From NCBI RefSeq assembly GCF_051014685.1, contig NW_027478852.1:62001-126000 (forward strand): DNA of 64,000 nucleotides, given 5' to 3'. Positions 46,801 through 60,265 of the stretch are shown piece after piece. Made by a program: the position numbers and the translations under genes. Source of the stretch: Ptiloglossa arizonensis (Eukaryota; Arthropoda; Insecta; Hymenoptera; Colletidae). Positions within the stretch are counted from its first letter, which is position 1, and each line of letters opens with the position of its first letter. A model generated the notes under the pieces. It saw nothing but the letters and a program-made list of their open reading frames with translations. It was not told the origin of the DNA and ran no database searches.

Positions 46801-49800
46801 GTTTCTTACCTCCAAACTGCCATATCTCGCGAACGGATTGACCAATCCGCAAAATTTCTGTTGCATCTGAAAGTAGAAACTCGCCCGATTACAACGGTAG
46901 GTGTAGTTTTTCCCTAGGCCGTTCTAGTTATTCGTTTCGCGCATCAGAACAGCGAAAATTTTGAGTTCCTCCAGCGTTTCTTACCTCCAAACTGCCATAT
47001 CTCGCGAACGGATTGACCAATCCGCAAAATTTCTGTTGCATCTGAAAGTAGAAACTCGCCCGATGACAACGGTGTGTGTAGTTTTCCCCTAGGCCGTTCT
47101 AGTTATTTGTTTCGAGCATCAGCACTGCGAAAATTTTGAGTTTCTCAAGCGTTTCTTACATCCAAACGGCCATATCTCGCGAACGGATTGACCAATCCGC
47201 ATGATTTCTGTTGCATCTGAAAGTAGAAACTCGCCCGATTACAACGGTATGCGTACTTCTCCCCTAGGCCGTTCTAGTCATTCGTTTCGAGCATCAGAAC
47301 TGCGAAAATTTTGAGTTTCTCAAGTGTTTCTTACCTCCAAACTGCCATATCTCGCGAACGGATTGACCAATCCGCAAAATTTCTGTTGCTTCTGAAAGTA
47401 GAAACTCGCCCGATTACAAGGGTATGCGCACTTTTCCCCTAGGCCGTTCTAGTTTTTCGTTTCGAGCATCAGAACTGCGAAAATTTTGAGTTTCTCAAGC
47501 GTTTCTTACATCCAAACGGCTATATCTCGCGAACGGATTGACCAATCCGCATAATTTCTGTTGCATCTGAAAGTAGAAACTCGCCCGATTGCAACGGTAT
47601 GTGTAGTTTTCCCCTAGGCCGTTCTAGTCATTCGTTTCGAGCATCAGAACTGCGAAAATTTTGAGTTTCTCAAGCGTTTCTTACCTCCAAACTGCCATAT
47701 CTCGCGAACGGATTGACCAATCCGGAAAATTTCTGTTGCCTCTGATAGTAGAAACTCGTCCGATTACAACGGTATGCGCACTTTTCCCCTGGGCCGTTCT
47801 AGTTATTCGTTTCGAGCATCGGAACTGCGAAAATTTTGAGTTTCTAAAGCGTTTCTTATCTCCAAACTGCCATATCTCGCGAACGGATTGCTCAATCCGC
47901 AAAATTTCTGTTGCATCTGAAAGTAGAAACTCGCCCGATTACAACGGTGGGAGTAGTTTTCCCCTAGGCCGTTCTAGTTATTCGTTTCGAGCATCAGAAC
48001 TGCGAAAATTTTGAGTTCCTCAAGCGTTTCTTACCTCCAAACTGCCATATGTCGCGAACGGATTGACCAATCCGCAAAATTTCTGTTGCATCTGAAAGTA
48101 GAAACTCTCCCGATTACAACGGTGGGTGTAGTTTTCCCCTAGGCCGTTCTTGTTATTCGTTTCGAGCATCAGAACTGCGAAGATTTTGAATTTCTCAAGC
48201 GTTTCTTACATCCAAACGGCTATATCTCGCGAACGGATTGACCAATCCGCATAATTTCTGTTGCATCTGAAAGTAGAAACTCGTCCGATTGCAACGGTAT
48301 GTGTAGTTTTCCCCTAGGCCGTTCTAGTCATTCGTTTCGAGCATCAGAACTGCGAAAATTTTGAGTTTCTCAAGCGTTTCTTACATCCAAACGGCCATAT
48401 CTCGCGAACGGATTGACCAATCCGCATGATTTCTGTTGCCTCTGATAGTAGAAACTCGTCCGATTACAACGGTATGCGCACTTTTCCCCTGGGCCGTTCT
48501 AGTTATTCGTTTCGAGCATCGGAACTGCGAAAATTTTGAGTTTCTAAAGCGTTTCTTATCTCCAAACTGCCATATCTCGCGAAGGGATTGATCAATCCGC
48601 AAAATTTCTGTTGCATCTGAAAGTAGAAACTCGCCCGATTACAACGGTAGGTGTAGTTTTTCCCTAGGCCGTTCTAGTTATTCGTTTCGAGCATCAGAAC
48701 TGCGAAAATTTTGAGTTTCTCAAGCGTTTCTTACCTCCAAACTGCCATATCTCGCGAACGGATTGACCAATCCGCATGATTTCTGTTGCATCTGAAAGTA
48801 GAAACTCGCCCGATTACAACGGTATGCGTACTTCTCCCCTAGGCCGTTCTAGTCATTCGTTTCGAGCATCAGAACTGCGAATATTTTGAGTTTCTCAAGC
48901 GTTTCTTACCTCGAAACTGCCATATCTCGCGAACGGATTGACCAATCCGCAAAATTTCTGTTGCATTTGAAAGTAGAAACTCGCCCGATTACAACGGTAT
49001 GCGCACTTTTCCCCTGTGCCGTTCTGGTTATTCGTTTCGAGCATCAGAACTGCGAAAATTTTGAGTTTCTCAAGCGTTTCTTACGTCCAAACTGCCACAT
49101 CTCGCGAACGGATCGACCAATCCGCAAAATTTCTGTTGCACTTGAAAGTAGAAACTCGCCCGATTACAACGGTATGCGCACTTTTCCCCTGGGCCGTTCT
49201 AGTTATTCGTTTCGAGCATCGGAACTGCGAAAATTTTGAGTTTCTAAAGCGTTTCTTATCTCCAAACTGCCATATCTCGCGAACGGATTGCTCAATCCGC
49301 AAAATTTCTGTTGCATCTGAAAGTAGAAACTCGCCCGATTACAACGGTGGGAGTAGTTTTCCCCTAGGCCGTTCTAGTTATTCGTTTCGAGCATCAGAAC
49401 TGCGAAAATTTTGAGTTCCTCAAGCGTTTCTTACCTCCAAACTGCCATATGTCGCGAACGGATTGACCAATCCGCAAAATTTCTGTTGCATCTGAAAGTA
49501 GAAACTCTCCCGATTACAACGGTGGGTGTAGTTTTCCCCTAGGCCGTTCTTGTTATTCGTTTCGAGCATCAGAACTGCGAAGATTTTGAGTTTCTCAAGC
49601 GTTTCTTACATCCAAACGGCTATATCTCGCGAACGGATTGACCAATCCGCATAATTTCTGTTGCATCTGAAAGTAGAAACTCGTCCGATTGCAACGGTAT
49701 GTGTAGTTTTCCCCTAGGCCGTTCTAGTCATTCGTTTCGAGCATCAGAACTGCGAAAATTTTGAGTTTCTCAAGCGTTTCTTACATCCAAACGGCCATAT

Positions 49801-52800
49801 CTCGCGAACGGATTGACCAATCCGCATGATTTCTGTATGCATCTGAAAGTAGAAACTCGCCCGTTTACATCGGTATGCGTACTTTTCCCCTGGGCCGTTC
49901 TAGTTATTCGTTTCGAGCATCAGAACTGCGAAAATTTTGAGTTTCTCAAGCGTTTCTTACCTCCAAACTGCCACATCTCGCGAACGGATTGACCAATCCG
50001 CAAAATTTCTGTTGCATCTGAAAGTAGAAACTCGCCCGATTACAACGGTGGGTGTAGTTTTCCCCTAGGCGGTTCTAGTTATTTGTTTCGAGCATCAGCA
50101 CTGCGAAAATTTTGACTTTCTCAAGCGTTTCTTACGTCCAAACGGCCATATCTCGCGAACGGATTGACCAATCCGCATGATTTCTGTTGCATCTGAAAGT
50201 AGAAACCCGCCCGATTACAACGGTATGCGTACTTCTCCCCTAGGCCGTTCTAGTCATTCGTTTCGAGCAAAAGAACTGCGAGAATTTTGAGTTTCTAAAG
50301 CGTTTCTTATCTCCAAACTGCCATATCTCGCGAAGGGATTGATCAATCCGCAAAATTTCTGTTGCATCTGAAAGTAGAAACTCGCCCGATTACAACAGTA
50401 TGCGCACTTTTCCCCTAGGCCGTTCTAGTTATTCGTTCCGAGCATCAGAACTGCGAAAATTTTGAGTTTCTCAAGCGTTTCTTACATCCAAACGGCCATA
50501 TCTCGCGAACGGATTGACCAATCCGCATGATTTCTGTTGCATCTGAAAGTAGAAACTCGCCCGATTACAACGGTATGCGTACTTCTCCCCTAGGCCGTTC
50601 TAGTCATTCGTTTCGAGCATCAGAACTGCGAAAATTTTGAGTTTCTAAAGCGTTTCTTACCTCCAAACTGCCATATCTCGCGAACGGATTGACCAATCCG
50701 CAAAATTTCTGTTGCTTCTGAAAGTAGAAACTCGCCCGATTACAACGGTATGCGCACTTTTCCCCTAGGCCGTTCTAGTTATTCGTTTCGAGCATCAGAA
50801 CTGCGAAAATTTTGAGTTTCTCAAGCGTTTCTTACATCCAAACGGCTATATCTCGCGAACGGATTGACCAATCCGCATAATTTCTGTTGCATCTGAAAGT
50901 AGAAACTCGTCCGATTGCAACGGTATGTGTAGTTTTCCCCTAGGCCGTTCTAGTCATTCGTTTCGAGCATCAGAACTGCGAAAATTTTGAGTTTCTCAAG
51001 CGTTTCTTACCTCCAAACTGCCATATCTCGCGAACGGATTGACCAATCCGCAAAATTTCTGTTGCATCTGAAAGTAGAAACTCGCCCGATGACAACGGTG
51101 TGTGTAGTTTTCCCCTAGGCCGTTCTAGTTATTTGTTTCGAGCATCAGCACTGCGAAAATTTTGAGTTTCTCAAGCGTTTCTTACCTCCAAACTGCCATA
51201 TCTCGCGAACGGATTGACCAATCCGCAAAATTTCTGTTGCATCTGAAAGTAGAAACTCTCCCGATTACAACGGTGGGTGTAGTGTTCCCCTAGGCCGTTC
51301 TTGTTATTCGTTTCGAGCATCAGAACTGCGAAGATTTTGAGTTTCTCAAGCGTTTCTTACATCCAAACGGCTATATCTCGCGAACGGATTGACCAATCCG
51401 CATAATTTCTGTTGCATCTGAAAGTAGAAACTCGTCCGATTGCAACGGTATGTGTAGTTTTCCCCTAGGCCGTTCTAGTCATTCGTTTCGAGCATCAGAA
51501 CTGCGAAAATTTTGAGTTTCTCAAGCGTTTCTTACATCCAAACGGCCATATCTCGCGAACGGATTGACCAATCCGCATGATTTCTGTTGCATCTGAAAGT
51601 AGAAACTCGCCCGATTACAACGGTATGCGTACTTCTCCCCTAGGCCGTTCTAGTCATTCGTTTCGAGCATCAGAACTGCGAAAATTTTGAGTTTCTCAAG
51701 TGTTTCTTACCTCGAAACTGCCATATCTCGCGAACGGATTGACCAATCCGCAAAATTTCTGTTGCTTCTGAAAGTAGAAACTCGCCCGATTACAACGGTA
51801 TGCGCACTTTTCCCCTAGGCCGTTCTAGTTATTCGTTTCGAGCATCAGAACTGCGAAAATTTTGAGTTTCTCAAGCGTTTCTTACATCCAAACGGCTATA
51901 TCTCGCGAACGGATTGACCAATCCGCATAATTTCTGTTGCATCTGAAAGTAGAAACTCGCCCGATTGCAACAGTATGTGTAGTTTTCACCTAGGCCGTTC
52001 TAGTCATTCGTTTCGAGCATCAGAACTGCGAAAATTTTGAGTTTCTCAAGCGTTTCTTACCTCCAAACTGCCATATCTCGCGAACGGATTGACCAATCCG
52101 GAAAATTTCTGTTGCCTCTGATAGTAGAAACTCGTCCGATTACAACGGTATGCGCACTTTTCCCCTGGGCCGTTCTAGTTATTCGTTTCGAGCATCGGAA
52201 CTGCGAAAATTTTGAGTTTCTAAAGCGTTTCTTATCTCCAAACTGCCATATCTCGCGAAGGGATTGATCAATCCGCAAAATTTCTGTTGCATCTGAAAGT
52301 AGAAACTCGCCCGTTTACAACAGTATGCGCTCTTTTCCCCTAGGCCGTTCTAGTCATTCGTTTCGAGCATCAGAACTGCGAAAATTTTGAGTTTCTCAAG
52401 CGTTTCTTACCTCGAAACTGCCATATCTCGCGAACGGATTGACCAATCCGCAAAATTTCTGTTGCATTTGAAAGTAGAAACTCGCCCGATTACAACGGTA
52501 TGCGCACTTTTCCCCTGTGCCGTTCTGGTTATTCGTTTCGAGCATCAGAACTGCGAAAATTTTGAGTTTCTCAAGCGTTTCTTACGTCCAAACTGCCACA
52601 TCTCGCGAACGGATCGACCAATCCGCAAAATTTCTGTTGCATTTGAAAGTAGAAACTCGCCCGATTACAACGGTATGCGCACTTTTCCCCTGGGCCGTTC
52701 TAGTTATTCGTTTCGAGCATCGGAACTGCGAAAATTTTGAGTTTCTAAAGCGTTTCTTATCTCCAAACTGCCATATCTCGCGAACGGATTGCTCAATCCG

Positions 52801-55500
52801 CAAAATTTCTGTTGCATCTGAAAGTAGAAACTCGCCCGATTACAACGGTGGGAGTAGTTTTCCCCTAGGCCGTTCTAGTTATTCGTTTCGAGCAACAGAA
52901 CTGCGAAAATTTTGAGTTCCTCGAGCGTTTCTTACCTCCAAACTGCCATATCTCGCGAACGGATTGACCAATCCGCAAAATTTCTGTTGCATCTGAAAGT
53001 AGAAACTCGCCCGATTACAACGGTAGGTGTAGTTTTCCCCTAGGCCGTTCTAGTTATTCGTTTCGAGCATCAGAACTGCGAAAATTTTGAGTTCCTCAAG
53101 CGTTTCTTACCTCCAAACTGCCATATGTCGCGAACGGATTGACCAATCCGCAAAATTTCTGTTGCATCTGAAAGTAGAAACTCTCCCGATTACAACGGTG
53201 GGTGTAGTTTTCCCCTAGGCCGTTCTTGTTATTCGTTTCGAGCATCAGAACTGCGAAGATTTTGAGTTTCTCAAGCGTTTCTTACATCCAAACGGCTATA
53301 TCTCGCGAACGGATTGACCAATCCGCATAATTTCTGTTGCATCTGAAAGTAGAAACTCGTCCGATTGCAACGGTATGTGTAGTTTTCCCCTAGGCCGTTC
53401 TAGTCATTCGTTTCGAGCATCAGAACTGCGAAAATTTTGAGTTTCTCAAGCGTTTCTTACATCCAAACGGCCATATCTCGCGAACGGATTGACCAATCCG
53501 CATGATTTCTGTATGCATCTGAAAGTAGAAACTCGCCCGTTTACATCGGTATGCGTACTTTTCCCCTGGGCCGTTCTAGTTATTCGTTTCGAGCATCAGA
53601 ACTGCGAAAATTTTGAGTTTCTCAAGCGTTTCTTACCTCCAAACTGCCACATCTCGCGAACGGATTGACCAATCCGCAAAATTTCTGTTGCATCTGAAAG
53701 TAGAAACTCGCCCGATTACAACGGTGGGTGTAGTTTTCCCCTAGGCGGTTCTAGTTATTTGTTTCGAGCATCAGCACTGCGAAAATTTTGACTTTCTCAA
53801 GCGTTTCTTACGTCCAAACGGCCATATCTCGCGAACGGATTGACCAATCCGCATGATTTCTGTTGCATCTGAAAGTAGAAACCCGCCCGATTACAACGGT
53901 ATGCGTACTTCTCCCCTAGGCCGTTCTAGTTATTCGTTCCGAGCATCAGAACTGCGAAAATTTTGAGTTTCTCAAGCGTTTCTTACATCCAAACGGCCAT
54001 ATCTCGCGAACGGATTGACCAATCCGCATGATTTCTGTTGCATCTGAAAGTAGAAACTCGCCCGATTACAACGGTATGCGTACTTCTCCCCTAGGCCGTT
54101 CTAGTCATTCGTTTCGAGCATCAGAACTGCGAAAATTTTGAGTTTCTAAAGCGTTTCTTACCTCCAAACTGCCATATCTCGCGAACGGATTGACCAATCC
54201 GCAAAATTTCTGTTGCTTCTGAAAGTAGAAACTCGCCCGATTACAACGGTATGCGCACTTTTCCCCTAGGCCGTTCTAGTTATTCGTTTCGAGCATCAGA
54301 ACTGCGAAAATTTTGAGTTTCTCAAGCGTTTCTTACATCCAAACGGCTATATCTCGCGAACGGATTGACCAATCCGCATAATTTCTGTTGCATCTGAAAG
54401 TAGAAACTCGCCCGATTGCAACGGTATGTGTAGTTTTCCCCTAGGCCGCTCTAGTCATTCGTTTCGAGCATCAGAACTGCGAAAATTTTGAGTTTCTCAA
54501 GCGTTTCTTACCTCCAAACTGCCATATCTCGCGAACGGATTGACCAATCCGGAAAATTTCTGTTGCCTCTGATAGTAGAAACTCGTCCGATTACAACGGT
54601 ATGCGCACTTTTCCCCTGGGCCGTTCTAGTTATTCGTTTCGAGCATCGGAACTGCGAAAATTTTGAGTTTCTAAAGCGTTTCTTATCTCCAAACTGCCAT
54701 ATCTCGCGAAGGGATTGATCAATCCGCAAAATTTCTGTTGCATCTGAAAGTAGAAACTCGCCCGTTTACAACAGTATGCGCTCTTTTCCCCTAGGCCGTT
54801 CTAGTTATTCGTTTCGATCATCAGAACTGCGAAAATTTTGAGTTTCTCAAGCGTTTCTTACATCCAAACGGCCATATCTCGCGAACGGATTGACCAATCC
54901 GCAAAATTTCTGTTGCATTTGAAAGTAGAAACTCGCCCGATTACAACGGTATGCTTACTTTTCCCCTGTGCCGTTCTGGTTATTCGTTTCGAGCATCAGA
55001 ACTGCGAAAATTTTGAGTTTCCCAAGCGTTTCTTACGTCCAAACTGCCACATCTCGCGAACGGATCGACCAATCCGCAAAATTTCTGTTGCATTTGAAAG
55101 TAGAAACTCGCCCGATTACAACGGTATGCGCACTTTTCCCCTGGGCCGTTCTAGTTATTCGTTTCGAGCATCGGAACTGCGAAAATTTTGAGTTTCTAAA
55201 GCGTTTCTTATCTCCAAACTGCCATATCTCGCGAACGGATTGCTCAATCCGCAAAATTTCTGTTGCATCTGAAAGTAGAAACTCGCCCGATTACAACGGT
55301 GGGAGTAGTTTTCCCCTAGGCCGTTCTAGTTATTCGTTTCGAGCATCAGAACTGCGAAAATTTTGAGTTCCTCAAGCGTTTCTTACCTCCAAACTGCCAT
55401 ATCTCGCGAACGGATTGACCAATCCGCAAAATTTCTGTTGCATCTGAAAGTAGAAACTCGCCCGATTACAACGGTAGGTGTAGTTTTCCCCTAGGCCGTT
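43810..55500 (+). repeat. Variable-length super-HOR with 26-, 20- and 14-monomer spacing
   Basis: A module containing CCCCTGTGCCGTTCTGGTTATTCG, then TTACGTCCAAACTGCC and GATTGCTCAATCCGC, recurs with landmarks at 44335, 48886, 52387 and 54838. The intervals are 4,551, 3,501 and 2,451 bp, or 26, 20 and 14 monomers plus 1 bp. The extra base comes from the TGTATGCAT insertion carried in each interval. Other correspondences are 47661 to 52037 (4,376), 46061 to 50437 (4,376; TTCGTTCCGAGC) and 50437 to 53938 (3,501). GGTGGGAGTAG marks each module. No gene was found. Confidence 0.85.
49754..49929 (+). repeat. 176-bp monomer variant (TGTATGCATC insertion)
   Basis: The usual TTTCTGTTGCATCTG reads TTTCTGTATGCATCTG, one extra base, giving 176 bp. 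The insertion sits on the CATGATTTCTG background and is followed by GTTTACATCGG. The same insertion is seen near 26036, 31810, 35836, 45461, 49837, 53512, 55606, 55786 and 57536; a TGTGTGCAT form is near 27436. A shared rare indel on one background suggests one origin spread by array rearrangement rather than repeated independent insertion (inference). Confidence 0.9.
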
Positions 55501-58500
55501 CTAGTTATTTGTTTCGAGCATCAGCACTGCGAAAATTTTGAGTTTCTCAAGCGTTTCTTACATCCAAACGGCCATATCTCGCGAACGGATTGACCAATCC
55601 GCATGATTTCTGTATGCATCTGAAAGTAGAAACTCGCCCGTTTACATCGGTATGCGTACTTTTCCCATAGGCCGTTCTAGTTATTCGTTTCGAGCATCAG
55701 AACTGCGAAAATTTTGAGTTTCTCAAGCGTTTCTTACATCCAAACGGCCATATCTCGCGAACGGATTGACCAATCCGCATGATTTCTGTATGCATCTGAA
55801 AGTAGAAACTCGCCCGTTTACATCGGTATGCGTACTTTTCCCCTGGGCCGTTCTAGTTATTCGTTTCGAGCATCAGAACTGCGAAAATTTTGAGTTTCTC
55901 AAGCGTTTCTTACCTCCAAACTGCCACATATCGCGAACGGATTGACCAATCCGCAAAATTTCTGTTGCATCTGAAAGTAGAAACTCGCCCGATTACAACG
56001 GTGGGTGTAGTTTTCCTCTAGGCGGTTCTAGTTATTTGTTTCGAGCATCAGCACTGCGAAAATTTTGACTTTCTCAAGCGTTTCTTACGTCCAAACGGCC
56101 ATATCTCGCGAACGGATTGACCAATCCGCATGATTTCTGTTGCATCTGAAAGTAGAAACCCGCCCGATTACAACGGTATGCGTACTTCTCCCCTAGGCCG
56201 TTCTAGTCATTCGTTTCGAGCATCAGAACTGCGAAAATTTTGAGTTTCTCAAGCGTTTCTTACATCCAAACGGCTATATCTCGCGAACGGATTGACCAAT
56301 CCGCATAATTTCTGTTGCATCTGAAAGTAGAAACTCGCCCGATTGCAACGGTATGTGTAGTTTTCCCCTAGGCCGTTCTAGTCATTCGTTTCGAGCATCA
56401 GAACTGCGAAAATTTTGAGTTTCTCAAGCGTTTCTTACATCCAAACGGCCATATCTCGCGAACGGATTGACCAATCCGCATGATTTCTGTTGCATCTGAA
56501 AGTAGAAACTCGCCCGTTTACATCGGTGTGCGTACTTTTCCCCTAGGCCGTTCTAGTTATTCGTTTGGAGCATCAGAACTGCGAAAATTTTGAGTTTCTC
56601 AAGCGTTTCTTACCTCCAAACTGTCATATCTCGCGAAGGGATGGATCAATCCGCAAAATTTCTGTTGCTTCTGAAAGTAGAAACTCGCGCGATTACAACG
56701 GTATGCGCACTTTTCCCCTAGGCCGTTCTAGATATTCGTTTCGAGCATCAGAACTGCGAAAATTTTGAGTTTCTCAAGCGTTTCTTACATCCAAACGGCT
56801 ATATCTCGCGAACGGATTGACCAATCCGCATAATTTCTGTTGCATCTGAAAGTAGAAACTCGCCCGATTACAACGGTATGCGCACTTTTCCCCTGGGCCG
56901 TTCTAGTTATTCGTTTCGAGCATCGGAACTGCGAAAATTTTGAGTTTCTAAAGCGTTTCTTATCTCCAAACTGCCATATCTCGCGAACGGATTGACCAAT
57001 CCGCAAAATTTCTGTTGCATCTGAAAGTAGAAACTCGCCCGATTACAACGGTAGGTGTAGTTTTCCCCTAGGCCGTTCTAGTTATTCGTTTCGAGCATCA
57101 GAACTGCGAAAATTTTGAGTTCCTCAAGCGTTTCTTACCTCCAAACTGCCATATGTCGCGAACGGATTGACCAATCCGCAAAATTTCTGTTGCATCTGAA
57201 AGTAGAAACTCTCCCGATTACAACGGTGGGTGTAGTTTTCCCCTAGGCCGTTCTTGTTATTCGTTTCGAGCATCAGAACTGCGAAGATTTTGAGTTTCTC
57301 AAGCGTTTCTTACATCCAAACGGCTATATCTCGCGAACGGATTGACCAATCCGCATAATTTCTGTTGCATCTGAAAGTAGAAACTCGTCCGATTGCAACG
57401 GTATGTGTAGTTTTCCCCTAGGCCGTTCTAGTCATTCGTTTCGAGCATCAGAACTGCGAAAATTTTGAGTTTCTCAAGCGTTTCTTACATCCAAACGGCC
57501 ATATCTCGCGAACGGATTGACCAATCCGCATGATTTCTGTATGCATCTGAAAGTAGAAACTCGCCCGTTTACATCGGTATGCGTACTTTTCCCATAGGCC
57601 GTTCTAGTTATTCGTTTCGAGCATCAGAACTGCGAAAATTTTGAGTTTCTCAAGCGTTTCTTACCTCCAAACTGCCACATCTCGCGAACGGATTGACCAA
57701 TCCGCAAAATTTCTGTTGCATCTGAAAGTAGAAACTCGCCCGATTACAACGGTGTGTGTAGTTTTCCCCTAGGCGGTTCTAGTTATTTGTTTCGAGCATC
57801 AGCACTGCGAAAATTTTGACTTTCTCAAGCGTTTCTTACGTCCAAACGGCCATATCTCGCGAACGGATTGACCAATCCGCATGATTTCTGTTGCATCTGA
57901 AAGTAGAAACCCGCCCGATTACAACGGTATGCGTACTTCTCCCCTAGGCCGTTCTAGTCATTCGTTTCGAGCAAAAGAACTGCGAAAATTTTGAGTTTCT
58001 AAAGCGTTTCTTATCTCCAAACTGCCATATCTCGCGAAGGGATTGATCAATCCGCAAAATTTCTGTTGCATCTGAAAGTAGAAACTCGCCCGATTACAAC
58101 AGTATGCGCACTTTTCCCCTAGGCCGTTCTAGTTATTCGTTTCGAGCATCAGAACTGCGAAAATTTTGAGTTTCTCAAGCGTTTCTTACATCCAAACGGC
58201 CATATCTCGCGAACGGATTGACCAATCCGCATGATTTCTGTTGCATCTGAAAGTAGAAACTCGCCCGATTACAACGGTATGCGTACTTCTCCCCTAGGCC
58301 GTTCTAGTCATTCGTTTCGAGCATCAGAACTGCGAAAATTTTGAGTTTCTCAAGCGTTTCTTACATCCAAACGGCCATATCTCGCGAACGGATTGTCCAA
58401 TCCGCATGATATCTGTTGCATCTGAAAGTAGAAACTCGCCCGTTTACATCGGTATGCGTACTTTTCCCCTAGGCCGTTCTAGTTATTCGTTTGGAGCATC

Positions 58501-58865
58501 AGAACTGCGAAAATTTTGAGTTTCTCAAGCGTTTCTTACCTCCAAACTGTCATATCTCGCGAAGGGATTGATCAATCCGCAAAATTTCTGTTGCTTCTGA
58601 AAGTAGAAACTCGCCCGATTACAACGGTATGCGCACTTTTCCCCTAGGCCGTTCTAGATATTCGTTTCGAGCATCAGAACTGCGAAAATTTTGAGTTTCT
58701 CAAGCGTTTCTTACATCCAAACGGCTATATCTCGCGAACGGATTGACCAATCCGCATAATTTCTGTTGCATCTGAAAGTAGAAACTCGCCCGATTGCAAC
58801 GGTTTGTGTAGTTTTCCCCTAGGCCGTTCTAGTCATTCGTTTCGAGCTTCAGAACTGCGAAAATT
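55501..58865 (+). repeat. Satellite mosaic
   Basis: Monomers here reuse variants from the preceding super-unit in a different order. The TGTATGCAT insertion occurs near 55606, 55786 and 57536, the first two in adjacent monomers 180 bp apart. The GGCGGTTCTAG / TTGACTTTCTC module appears near 56024 and 57773. CTGTCATATCTCG with TCTAGATATTCG appears near 56620-56735 and again near 58548-58660. TTCGTTTGGAGC is near 56565 and 58490. No gene was found. Confidence 0.8.
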
Positions 58866-60265
58866 TTGAGTTTCTCAAGCGTTTCTTACCTCCAAACTGC
58901 CATATCTCGCGAACGGATTGACCAATCCGCAAAATTTCTGTTGCTTCTGGAAGTAGAAACTCGCCCGATTACAACGGTATGCGCACTTTTCCCCTGGGCC
59001 GTACTAGTTATTCGTTTCGAGCATCGGAACTGCGAAAATTTTGAGTTTCTAAAGCGTTTCTTATATCCAAACTGCCATATCTCGCGAACGGATTGATCAA
59101 TCCGCAAAATTTCTGTTGCTTCTGAAAGTAGAAACTCGCCCGATTACAACGGTATGCGCACTTTTCCCCTAGGCCGTTCTAGTTATTCGTTTCGAGCATC
59201 AGAACTGCGAAAATTTTGAGTTTCTCAAGCGTTTCTTACTTCCAAACGGCTATATCTCGCGAACGGATTGACCAATCCGCATAATTTCTGTTGCATCTGA
59301 AAGTAGAAACTCGTCCGATTGCAACGGTATGTGTAGTTTTCCCCTAGGCCGTCCTGGTCATTCGTTTCGAGCATCAGAACTGCGAAAATTTTGAGTTTCT
59401 CAAGCGTTTCTTACATCCAAACGGCCATATCTCGCGAACGGATTGACCAATCCGCATGATTTCTGTTGCATCTGAAAGTAGAAACTCGCCCGTTTACATC
59501 GGTATGCGTACTTTTCCCCTAGGCCGTTCTAGTTATTCGTTTCGAGCATCAGAACTGCGAAAATTTTGAGTTTCTCAAGCGTTTCTTACCTCCAAACTGC
59601 CATATCTCGCGAACGGATTGACCAATCCGCAAAATTTCTGTTGCTTCTGGAAGTAGAAACTCGCCCGATTACAACGGTATGCGCACTTTTCCCCTGGGCC
59701 GTACTAGTTATTCGTTTCGAGCATCGGAACTGCGAAGATTTTGAGTTTCTAAAGCGTTTCTTATATCCAAACTGCCATATCTCGCGAACGGATTGATCAA
59801 TCCGCAAAATTTCTGTTGCTTCTGAAAGTAGAAACTCGCCCGATTACAACGGTATGCGCACTTTTCCCCTAGGCCGTTCTAGTTATTCGTTTCGAGCATC
59901 AGAACTGCGAAAATTTTGAGTTTCTCAAGCGTTTCTTACTTCCAAACGGCTATATCTCGCGAACGGATTGACCAATCCGCATAATTTCTGTTGCATCTGA
60001 AAGTAGAAACTCGTCCGATTGCAACGGTATGTGTAGTTTTCCCCTAGGCCGTCCTGGTCATTCGTTTCGAGCATCAGAACTGCGAAAATTTTGAGTTTCT
60101 CAAGCGTTTCTTACATCCAAACGGCCATATCTCGCGAACGGATTGACCAATCCGCATGATTTCTGTTGCATCTGAAAGTAGAAACTCGCCCGTTTACATC
60201 GGTATGCGTACTTTTCCCCTAGGCCGTTCTAGTTATTCGTTTCGAGCATCAGAACTGCGAAAATT
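58866..60265 (+). repeat. 700-bp tetramer HOR, two tandem copies
   Basis: Four-monomer units repeat at exactly 700 bp (58866 to 59566). Shared private sites include GCTTCTGGAAGTAG, TTATATCCAAACTGCC, TTACTTCCAAACGGC (59238, 59938) and GTCCTGGTCATTCG (59353, 60053). One visible difference is GCGAAAATTTTG against GCGAAGATTTTG near 59735. Confidence 0.9.
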
